Shown piece after piece: positions 26,465 through 34,572 of a stretch of 64,000 nucleotides of DNA; the first letter of the stretch is position 1, and each line of letters begins with the position of its first letter. The notes under the pieces are model-generated. The model was not told the origin of the DNA. It made no database searches and saw only the letters and a list, made by a program, of their open reading frames with translations. The translations under genes and the position numbers were made by a program. Origin of the DNA: DASRSS01 sp963799045 (GTDB taxonomy: Bacteria > Actinomycetota > Actinomycetes > Mycobacteriales > Jatrophihabitantaceae); contig CAWCVN010000001.1 of NCBI GenBank assembly GCA_963799045.1, forward strand, positions 1 to 64,000, read 5' to 3'.

Positions 26465-27113
26465 CTCCGCGGGCCCGCGGCAGCGCGAAGGTCCCGCACA
26501 CCCCACCGTCCGATCTCGCCGCTCGCAGCCCGATATGGGCAGACTGGCCTACCAGCCGCGCCCTGTGGCAGCTGGCGAACTCGGCCGGCGCGTACCCGAC
26601 CGCGTTCGCCACGATGCGCAGCTACGGCCCGTTGCCCAGCGCCCGGTTCGACCCACATCCGGAACCGCCAGCGAGTCGCGTGCCGAGCGGGTGCTCTACG
26701 CGAGCGAGACACTGCTGACCGCGCTCGCGGAACGGTTTCAGCACAACCGCGAGATCCGCCGCAGCGACCCGCTCCGCCCGACCGTCTACGGCTGGTTACC
26801 CGCGCGTGCACTGCGCCTGGTCGACCTGTCCGAGGTCGGCGCCGTCGCACTCGGCGCGTCGCACGCGATCAGTGGCTATCGCAAGGACGTCACCCGGCGC
26901 TGGGCGCGTGCGATACGGACGGCGTGGCCCGACGCCGATGGACTGCTCTACGCATCGTCGATGACCGGTCAATCGTGCGTCGCCCTCTGGGCGCCGGCGC
27001 GCGACTCCTTCCCGACCGCCCCGACGTTCGCCCGCGGGATCGACCTGCCCGCAGCGCGCTGGCAACAAGTCCTGCGTGACGCGGCCGCCGAACTCGGCTA
27101 CACCTACCCATGA
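26461..27113 (+). pseudogene. RES-domain toxin, frameshifted
   Basis: RES-domain toxins degrade NAD+ (phosphorolysis or hydrolysis) and are blocked by their Xre-type partner. The gene starts at GTG 26461 overlapping the antitoxin stop. The N-terminal part carries ALWQLANSAGAYPTAFATMR and SARFDPHPEPP (conserved Arg). After a shift near 26,685 it continues with RVLYASETLLTALAERF (conserved Glu), SGYRKDVTRRWARAIRTAWP, DGLLYASSMTGQSCVALW (Ser) and ends YTYP at 27,111-27,113. About 217 residues when joined. Its end overlaps the stop of the convergent HTH gene by 10 bases. It probably stabilises the island in the host. Confidence 0.75.
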
Positions 27114-27352
27114 CGGACGGCGACGGCGGCGGTGGTTGGTATGATCAGCTCATTGCGGTTGCCTTGCTCGGAGATCCACCTCCTGAGCTCGCGCCGGTCG
27201 ATGCGGACGTGCCGGCCGAACTTCACTGCCCGCGGTCCCTTGCCCTGGGATCGCCACCACCGCACGGCGGCGGGTGGGACGCGCAACAGTTCCGCGGCTT
27301 CGTTGATGTCGAGGAAGTCGAACTCGTCGTCGTCTTCGTGTTCGTTGTGCAC
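27104..27352 (-). CDS. Excisionase-type helix-turn-helix protein
   Basis: An 82-residue protein with an acidic N-terminus (MHNEHEDDDEFDF). A MerR/Xis-like winged helix follows: LDINEAAELLRVPPAAVRWW, then RSQGKGPRAVKFGRHVRIDR and RELRRWISEQ. This is the common helix_turn_helix_17/excisionase family of actinobacterial mobile elements. It could act as the recombination directionality factor of the integrase at 24,596 or as a regulator of the relaxase gene beside it. The ATG at 27352 is well placed. Its C-terminus overlaps the RES toxin gene in tail-to-tail orientation. Confidence 0.85.
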   Translation of the reverse strand: MHNEHEDDDEFDFLDINEAAELLRVPPAAVRWWRSQGKGPRAVKFGRHVRIDRRELRRWISEQGNRNELIIPTTAAVAVRHG

Positions 27353-27654
27353 GATGCTTCCCTTCGTTGTCGGTGGCCATCACTACGTACAAGTGCTCGC
27401 GGCGGGGTCGAACACGACATCCATCCGGCGATTTCTTCCCTCACTGATCCAAGTGCTCCGGAGTCGGTGCTCACGCGCACCCGCCGCTGATTTCTTGCGG
27501 CTGTCACCGGTCAAGCGCGACTCCTTCCTGTCGTTGCTTGTACGTCAGCGCAGCAAGTGCAACCTGCGTGGCGTCCTTGTAGAAGGGCTTGACGTCGGGG
27601 ATTTCTACTGACTCCGTGTGACGTACCGGTGCCGGAGCGGGCTGACTGTGGTCG
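27353..27654. other. Intergenic stretch between HTH gene and relaxase
   Basis: About 300 bases with no convincing ORF on either strand. It must hold the promoter of the minus-strand HTH gene and the end of the relaxase transcript. No strong hairpin terminator or att-like repeat was noticed. Confidence 0.4.
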
Positions 27655-30600
27655 TCAGCGACCCATGCTGGGGCCGTGATCGATCTGCTGGACCGGTGCG
27701 GGGTCGTGGCGGATCGAGGTGGCCGGCCGGGACCGGTCGAGGGCGGCGCGCTGGTAGGCCGCGGCGGCGGCTTGTTCGGTGACCCATCGGGTTTCGGTGT
27801 CGCGGAGCAGCCGCTCTGGGTCGGGGTGGCTGGTGATGGCCGGGTCGCTGCTGAGCCGGGCCACGCGTTGGTCGAGGTCGTGCACGCGGTGGTGCGCGGC
27901 GGTCAGCCGTTCGGTGAGTTCGGGCAGCTGCTCGGCGGCGCCGGTGTCATAGACCGGCAGGTGCGAGCGGCGGCGGAGTTCGGCGCTGGCGCGGTGGTAG
28001 TCGCCGGACGCGGCGTCGTAGCGCTCACGGGCCTGTTGGGCGGCTCGCAGCCGGGCGGCGTGCTCGGGGTGCTCGGCGGCGGCGAGCTTGCGCGCCTGAG
28101 CGTGGAGCCCATCGCTGATCTGGTCGAGGCTGGATCGCCAGACGCTGGGTCGTGCGTGCACCCGTGCCGGGTCGAGGTTGGCTTCGGCGAGCACGGGCGC
28201 CCAGCGCGCGGTCCAGATGTCGAGCTGCTGCTGAGCGTCGCGCAGTCGGGTGCGATGGATGCCGAGCCGTCCGGGGCCGGCGGCGACGATGGCGGCGGCC
28301 TGGTCGGCGGTGGCGAGTTCGGCGTCCCAGGCGCGCGCGAGCTGGGTGGCATGTTGTTCGGCGCGTGCGGTGAGCAGCTCGGCGCTACCGGTCGCGGCGT
28401 GCTCGGCCTGTTGGAGGGCGCGGTGCGCGCTGTCGCGGGCGGCCTCGAGCGGGGTGAGGATCTGGCGGCAGTGCGCCTGCCAGGCGGCCTCGGCCCGGAC
28501 ACGGTCGAGACGTTCTTGCAGGCGTTCGAGTTGCCAGTGCGCGGTCAGCTGCTGGCTCCACGCCTCACGCAGCTCGGCCAGCACCTGCGCCAACGGTCGT
28601 GGCCTGCGGTAGCCGACCGCCTGGCGAGCGGCGCGGGCGCCGGCCTCTGCCGGTCCGCGGTCAGCCCGGTTCCGGGCAAACGCGTCCAGCCACTGCTCGC
28701 GGGCGTCGTCCAGGTCGATCGCCACGACATGGACCGTGTTGTGCTCGCGGCCGCGGGTCAGCCCGACGTAGGCGGACGCCGCGGTGGTGTGCTCGCCGAG
28801 CAGCAGGTGGCCGGTGGCGGCGGTGCCGCCTTGTGCGGCGTGCGCGGTGCCGGCGTAGCCGAGCTCGACCTGCGCGCGCACGTAGTCGGCGGGTAGCTCG
28901 CGTCGGCCGCGCTCCCCGGTGACGGTGAGCGACCCGTCGCGATGGACTCGGGTGATGGTCCAGGCGTCGCGGTTGGCGACATCGAGGTCGTGATCGTTGC
29001 GGCGGGTCACCACGATGTCGCCGACGCCGACCGGTTGGCCGGCGCGGGCTGTGGCGGTGCCGGTGTCGTCGACCAGCCCGGCAGCGACCAGCCGATCCCT
29101 CGTGGCCGAGTTCAACGCGTCGGCCTGCTCGCGGGTGTCCACCACTACCGCGATGCTCTGCCCGGCGCGGCGCGCCGCCACAATCTCGTCGGCGATCGCG
29201 GCGTGCCGGTCGTACTCGCTCGGGTGCACCCGCACCCGCCCGCCGTCGTTGAGTACATCGAATAAGCGGGCCGGGTCGTCGCCGCGGCGCATCTGCACGC
29301 TGAGCAACGCGTAGACGTGATCCGGCACCCGCAGGCGCTGGCCGGCGGCGGTGATGGTCTCGCGGGTGAACCGGTGCACCACCTCGAGATCGATCCGCGC
29401 GGTCGGGTCGGCCCAGCGGTGCGCGAGTTCGAGCACTCCGCCGCGACCGACCGCCGGCAGTTGCTGTCGATCGCCGAGCAGCGCGACCCGCGAGCCGATC
29501 TCGTCGGCGACGGTCAGCAGTGCACGGGCGGTGTCCTGATCCAACATGCCCGCCTCGTCGACGAGCAGGAGGTCGTCGGCGCGCAGCCGCGCGTCGTCGC
29601 GCGGACCCTGGTAGACGCTGCCGGTGACCGGGTCCACCTCGCCGAGTCGCAGCCTGCTCCAGGTGCCGGTGTCGTCCCAGCGCCACCCGTGTTGGTAGGC
29701 CAGCCAGGCCGCCGACCCAGCCCGCGTGCCCACTTCCGTCGTGGCGGCGTGGGCGGCCTTCAATGTCGGCGTCACCACCACCAGGCGGCGACCCCTTTTC
29801 TCGAGTTCGGTGCGGGTCGCGGCGAGGGTGGTCGTCTTGCCGGCGCCGGCCGCACCCTCCACCACCACCAGCGCCGCGTCGCCGGTCAATGCGGCGACTG
29901 CGGCCGTCTGCCCGGCATCCAGCGATGAACCGCCGAGGGTGAATGCCCGGTCGGGTTCGTTCGGCGTCGCGGGTTCGGCGCCGCGGGTCGCCAGCCGCGC
30001 GACCAGGTCGGCCTCGACGCCCAGCACGTGCTGCGACGTGAGCGCCCGGATGTGTTCCGGCGGCGCTATCTCGTGGTGCAGCGGCACGCACAACTCGAGT
30101 GCACGAGCGGTGAGGTCTTCGGCGAACTCGCTGCGCACCGCCGCGTCGACGACGACCCCGGCGCGGGCAAGGAGGTGTTCGACCTGACCGCGGACATCGG
30201 CGGCGTTCCATGCCGAGCGCGCCGCACCCAATCTGGCGACGATCTCAGCTGCGGCGGCGTTGCGATCCAGATGTCCGGGCAGTTCGAGGGCGAGCTGGGT
30301 GGGCTTGTCCCGGTCGCGGTAACCGAGTGCGGCCAGTTCGTCGAGCCAGCGTTGCCGCAGCTCGGCCCCGTCGCGCGGGACAACCTTGTCGGGCCGGTCT
30401 TCGGCCCAGGCCCGCGCGTCCCACGCCCGTCGCAAGCCGGGGCCGGGTTCGACCTCGGGATGCGCCCGCCGCCAGTCGGCTTCGTACCGGTCGAGCAGGC
30501 TCGCGATCTGGGTGGCGCGTTTAGAGAACGGGCCGACGAAGCTGGCGAGCTGGGTGATCTCACCGTCCGCGGCGAGGGTGTAGCCGTGTGCGGCCAGCGC

Positions 30601-31239
30601 CGCGCGAAAGTCCGAGTCGCACATGACGGCGGCGTGCCCGATCCCATTGAGCGCCGCGATGCTGTCGCGGAAGGCGACGGTGTCCAGACCGCGCCACTTT
30701 CCCGCGGCGAACACCCGCGCATTGACCTGCAAGTGAAGATGCCGGTGCGGGTCGCCCGCGCGGGAGGTGTAGTGCCGCACCGTCACCGCCTCCAACCGCT
30801 CGACCGGCACGGCGACCTGCGCGCCGCGCGGCCCGACCCGGGTGGTCGCGTGCGCACCGAGCCAGCCGATGATCTGCTCGGCCGCGCGGTCCTGCGCCGC
30901 CTCATAGGCCGCGGCCAGGTCTGGATGCAGTTCGGCCGCGAGCGACCAGGACTTGGGTCCGTTGACGATGACCTCCACGAACCGCACCCCGTTCGCGTTG
31001 GTGCGCAACCGGCCGCGGGGCTCACCGCTGTCCGGATCGAGCCCGGCGACCCACGCCTCATAGCCGTCGCCGCTCAGCGAAGCGAGTTCGACTGTGCGGC
31101 CGTCTGGTCCGGCGGCGAAGCGGCGCGCGATCCCGGTGCCCTCGGTCAGGTAGTAGTCATCGGCACGGGACCGGTCGGCTTCCAGATAGTTGCGGGCAGC
31201 CGCTGCCGACCCCCGGTACACCTTGATCCCGCCGTGCAA
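27655..31239 (-). CDS. MobF-family relaxase with helicase domains (TrwC/TraI-like)
   Basis: About 1,194 residues, the conjugative DNA-nicking enzyme of the island. The N-terminal relaxase domain has candidate catalytic tyrosines (Tyr18; Tyr29-Tyr30 in DDYYLTEGTG) and the three-histidine metal site in DPHRHLHLQVN (around residue 165). A RecD2/TraI-type helicase follows, with Walker A VEGAAGAGKTTTLAATR, Walker B LLLVDEAGML, GDRQQLPAVGRGG and the late motif SAYVGLTRGREHNTVHV. The C-terminal ~300 residues are charged and helical, probably coiled coil. The start is uncertain: TTG 31239 (a stop lies just before it) or GTG 31221. The frame is intact over 3.6 kb, unlike nearby genes. No mating-pair genes accompany it. 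Confidence 0.93.
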   Translation of the reverse strand: MHGGIKVYRGSAAAARNYLEADRSRADDYYLTEGTGIARRFAAGPDGRTVELASLSGDGYEAWVAGLDPDSGEPRGRLRTNANGVRFVEVIVNGPKSWSLAAELHPDLAAAYEAAQDRAAEQIIGWLGAHATTRVGPRGAQVAVPVERLEAVTVRHYTSRAGDPHRHLHLQVNARVFAAGKWRGLDTVAFRDSIAALNGIGHAAVMCDSDFRAALAAHGYTLAADGEITQLASFVGPFSKRATQIASLLDRYEADWRRAHPEVEPGPGLRRAWDARAWAEDRPDKVVPRDGAELRQRWLDELAALGYRDRDKPTQLALELPGHLDRNAAAAEIVARLGAARSAWNAADVRGQVEHLLARAGVVVDAAVRSEFAEDLTARALELCVPLHHEIAPPEHIRALTSQHVLGVEADLVARLATRGAEPATPNEPDRAFTLGGSSLDAGQTAAVAALTGDAALVVVEGAAGAGKTTTLAATRTELEKRGRRLVVVTPTLKAAHAATTEVGTRAGSAAWLAYQHGWRWDDTGTWSRLRLGEVDPVTGSVYQGPRDDARLRADDLLLVDEAGMLDQDTARALLTVADEIGSRVALLGDRQQLPAVGRGGVLELAHRWADPTARIDLEVVHRFTRETITAAGQRLRVPDHVYALLSVQMRRGDDPARLFDVLNDGGRVRVHPSEYDRHAAIADEIVAARRAGQSIAVVVDTREQADALNSATRDRLVAAGLVDDTGTATARAGQPVGVGDIVVTRRNDHDLDVANRDAWTITRVHRDGSLTVTGERGRRELPADYVRAQVELGYAGTAHAAQGGTAATGHLLLGEHTTAASAYVGLTRGREHNTVHVVAIDLDDAREQWLDAFARNRADRGPAEAGARAARQAVGYRRPRPLAQVLAELREAWSQQLTAHWQLERLQERLDRVRAEAAWQAHCRQILTPLEAARDSAHRALQQAEHAATGSAELLTARAEQHATQLARAWDAELATADQAAAIVAAGPGRLGIHRTRLRDAQQQLDIWTARWAPVLAEANLDPARVHARPSVWRSSLDQISDGLHAQARKLAAAEHPEHAARLRAAQQARERYDAASGDYHRASAELRRRSHLPVYDTGAAEQLPELTERLTAAHHRVHDLDQRVARLSSDPAITSHPDPERLLRDTETRWVTEQAAAAAYQRAALDRSRPATSIRHDPAPVQQIDHGPSMGR

Positions 31240-31694
31240 TTACCCACCATTTCCAATGACAACCAATAACAACCAACAATGCTTTTCTGGGTCTACCAAG
31301 CCGCGTTATCACGCTACCAAATTGGTAGCATACGTGCCGCGAAAGAGAAAGGCCGGGGAATGGTGGGGGAATGGCGGTTAGCGTTGATAATGGAAGCTGA
31401 CAGAGATCGGGATGGGTGGACAGGGGGTGACGGCTGGCAGTTGTCGGGGTTGGCCGAAGCGTGGCGGCGGCCGGTCGATGGCCCAGCGCGTGGGTCGGTT
31501 CGCCACAGCTGCGGCTCACGACTCGATAAGGGGCGCGCCCCGCTGCGCACGACTTTGCGCCATCGGCGTCGCCCCGCCGACGATCACGACCGGGCAATAG
31601 CGGGGCGTACGGCGGCGCGCGTCAGGGCGGACGACGTCGTGAATTCCGCGTGCAATTGCACGTCGCCACGCCCAAGCGTGCACGCGATTTTGCG
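31240..31694. other. Non-coding region upstream of relaxase; candidate oriT
   Basis: About 450 bases without a convincing gene, partly AT-richer than the rest. Near the relaxase start there are two tandem ACAACCAA units (about 31,257-31,277) and a perfect 8-1-8 inverted repeat GCTACCAA-A-TTGGTAGC at 31,313-31,329. A 14-bp palindrome CGTGCAATTGCACG lies at 31,649-31,662. Inverted repeats and short iterons beside a relaxase gene are typical of an origin of transfer. I cannot locate a nick site. Confidence 0.4.
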
Positions 31695-32139
31695 TCAGGC
31701 CACGCGCTCCACGAACGTCAATTCGTCGGCACAGCGCACCAGAATGCGCGACAATCGCAGCGCCTCACCGCGCGTCAAGCTGATCCGCTGCGCCGGCTTG
31801 TCGTCACCCGTCCACGTCTCGAGAGCCACGCGCGCGCCCGCCGGTGCGGTGTCCTCGCGGGGCTCGCCGAACCGGAACGGCGCCGCGTTGTAGACCGCTC
31901 ACGGCAACGGACTCGCCGGCCAGATCACGACACACGCCGTCGACAAACGTCTCCGCGCTGCGGCACTCGTGCCACGGCAGGTGACGCTCCGGGTCGGGGT
32001 AGTCGTGGTTCTCGTCCGGGTGCGCGGCGGCGTTCACACACCATGGCCGGCCCCGGTCGAACAGCCGTGAGAGGTCACTCACTTGCGGCCAGGGACGTCG
32101 CTCGAGGTCGTCATTCGCTGGGTCGATACGGTCTGACAT
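31695..32139 (-). pseudogene. DUF6907-like small protein, frameshifted
   Basis: From ATG 32139 the protein reads RPWCVNAAAHPDENHDYPDP and HLPWHECRSAETFVDG. After a shift near 31,900 it goes on as VYNAAPFRFGEPREDTAPAG, RVALETWTGDDKPAQRISLT and GEALRLSRILVRCADELT, stopping at 31,695-31,697. The Cys/His-rich front and the 'treat-as-EALRL' tail fit the DUF6907-type proteins often found on actinobacterial plasmids and integrative elements. Function unknown. It is divergent from the SEC-C gene with ~200 bases between. Confidence 0.6.
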
Positions 32140-32339
32140 GGGTCGTGCCTCCTGCTCAGTTCAGGGTGCGATCAAGGCCCGGGCGAGTGTTGGCGCACTC
32201 GTTCGGGCCGCCTCAAATCGAGACGTCATCGACGCTGACCCAGGGTGCCGACAGTCACGCTCGGCCTGTGGACAACCCGAGATGGCGATCGCATGGACGG
32301 CCGTCGTCGGGGACGCGCCGGGTGGGTAGCGTCTTGCGG

Positions 32340-34369
32340 GTGCGTATGCCGGCGACGCTGAGTGAGGTAGCCACGGCAGTCGAGCAACTGCCCGCGGACG
32401 GCACGGCGTGCACGGAGGCGCAGTTGGTTGTCGCCTTGCAGGAGCACGGTGTTGATCTCGGCGTCGACCCCTGCCGAGACGCTCGCCGACGTGCTCGACG
32501 GTGACGAGTTGCCGCTGGTGTTGCCGTTGGGGGAGGTCGGCATGTGCTGTTGCCGGCGCTGCTGAGCGGCCGGACGTTCACCCACCGGCTCAGCGACGCC
32601 GAGGTCGAACACGGCTACCTGACCATTTCCCCGGATCTGGAAGCGGTGTCGATCCTCACCGACGACCCGGGTTATCGCCGGCTGGTGGACGGGTCGTCGC
32701 TCATCGAGGCGCTGCCCAGTCTGGATGCCGAGCTGTTCAGCGAACGCGGCATTCCACTCGACGCAGTGGGCGAGGCTGCCTGGATCCTCGACCCTGACGC
32801 CTTGACACGAGTGGGAGCGGGCGCCGGTGACCTGGTCGGGGTGACTGTGCGGCGGGCCGGGTTCGAGCTGGCGCCGGTTTTCGAGACCGTGGCGCCGGAG
32901 TCCCTCGACGAGCGGTTGGTTGAGGCGTTGCGGCGCCTGGGCAAGGGTGATCCGGAGCAGATCGATAGTGTCGTGTGGCTGGTCTGCGCGCACGATCCGG
33001 ACCTGTTCACGGTGCCGCTGCCACCGTTGTCCGAGCTGGCCGCCGACGCCGGGTTGCTGATTCACGGCGAGCATCTGGCACCGCCGGGTTCGACTTCGAC
33101 GGCTGGCAGGTGCGCAAGCGGGTCGAGTACACCGCCGAGGTGCATCGCCTTGATAAGGATGCCGCGCTCGCCGTACTGGCGATCACGCGCCTGTATGAAC
33201 AGGTCGCCGACGCCCACGACCTGCTCGACGCCGGTCAACCGTTGACCGAGGTGCTGCCGCAGACAACCGATGATCCCGGCCAGCCGGATCGCGCGACGCC
33301 TGGCGGGGACGCCGACGAAGCGACCCTGATGCGCGCGACCCTGGAGTTCATTGCCGACCCGGCAGTGGCGCAGGCGGTATTGGTAGAGACGATCGGCGCC
33401 GGGCACGAGGGTTGTTCGCCGAGTCGCTCGAGTCACGGGCGCCACGATCGGCCCGGCCCGCACTGCGTTGGTTGCGCGGCAAGGCACTCGAACGGCTCGG
33501 CAACATCGCTGAGGCCGAGGCCGCGTTCGAGGCGGCGCTGAGCCTCGACGCAACCGCGCAGCCGGCGCTGTTCGAGCTGGCCCGCTGCGCCAGCGACCGC
33601 GGCGACGCCGAACGCGGGTTGTCGCTGCTGCGCCGCGCCGGCGCGCCCGCCGACGACGAACTGGTCATGCTGCTGCAGCGGTTCCGCCCGGTCGAACGGC
33701 GTGACGCCGGCCGCAACCAACCGTGCTGGTGCGGATCAGGCCGCAAGTACAAGCAGTGTCACCGCGGCTGCGAACGGTTGCCGCTCGACGAGCGCGCCGC
33801 CTGGCTGTATCACAGGGCAGGCATCTACCTGACCGACGGACCGTGGCGCGGTGCGGTGATGGACGCGGCACGGATCCGGGCCCGGTACTGGGATCGGCCG
33901 TTGGCCAGCTACGCCGCCACCCACGACCCGCTCGTTTGCGATGCGGTGCTCTTCGAGGGCGGCGCGTTCGCAGAGTTTCTCGCCGAGCGCGGCGCGTTGC
34001 TACCCGATGACGAACGGTTGTTGGCGGAACAGTGGCTGCTCGTCGAGCGGTCCATCTACGAGGTGGAGACCGTCCGAGCGGCGTCAGGGTTCACCGGCCG
34101 CGACCTGCGCACCGGCGATCACCTCGAGGTCTGCGAACGCAATGGCAGCCGCAGCCTCAGGCCCGGCATGCTGATCTGCACCCGGATCCTGCCTGCCGGG
34201 GACACGATGCAGTGCTTCGGCGGCATCGAACCGGTCGCCCTGCATGAGCGCGACGACCTGATCCGGCTGCTCGACATCGGGACCCGACCCGCTCGAGCTG
34301 GTCGAGTTCCTCTCCCGTCGGTTCGCGCCACCCATGCTGCAGGTTGAGCCCAGACCGCGCCGCCCGTGA
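32340..34369 (+). pseudogene. SEC-C motif and TPR-like protein, frameshifted
   Basis: A gene of about 670 codons spread over three frames. It begins VRMPATLSEVATAVEQLPAD (GTG 32340 or ATG 32346) and continues as LLPALLSGRTFTHRLSDAEV, then FDFDGWQVRKRVEYTAEVHR. A TPR-like stretch follows (ALERLGNIAEAEAAFEAALS, ALFELARCASDRGDAERGLS), then a SEC-C zinc motif RNQPCWCGSGRKYKQCHRG and ~200 more residues ending FLSRRFAPPMLQ. Shifts fall near 32,470, 32,530, 33,085, 33,405 and 34,285. SEC-C modules bind zinc and often mediate protein contacts. The full protein is not one I recognise. It is cargo of the island, with unknown role. Confidence 0.65.
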
Positions 34370-34572
34370 GTGAAACGATCTCCGTCGCGCCGATCCTTGT
34401 TCGCGTCTAAACATCGCATCGACGCGGCAGCGCACGACTCGGCAAACAGGCCTTCGCAGTCCGGAGGTCCGGGCATTTGTCGTAAGGGGATTAATCGGAT
34501 TATTGTGATGTTCGGTGCACGGGGCAGATACATTTCGAGCTGACCGTTGTATACGGTGTGCGCGCGACGCTA
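34370..34572. other. Intergenic stretch before the insertion sequence
   Basis: About 200 bases with no gene, noticeably AT-richer (for example GGGATTAATCGGATTATTGT near 34,488). It lies between the SEC-C gene and the left end of the IS. Confidence 0.35.
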
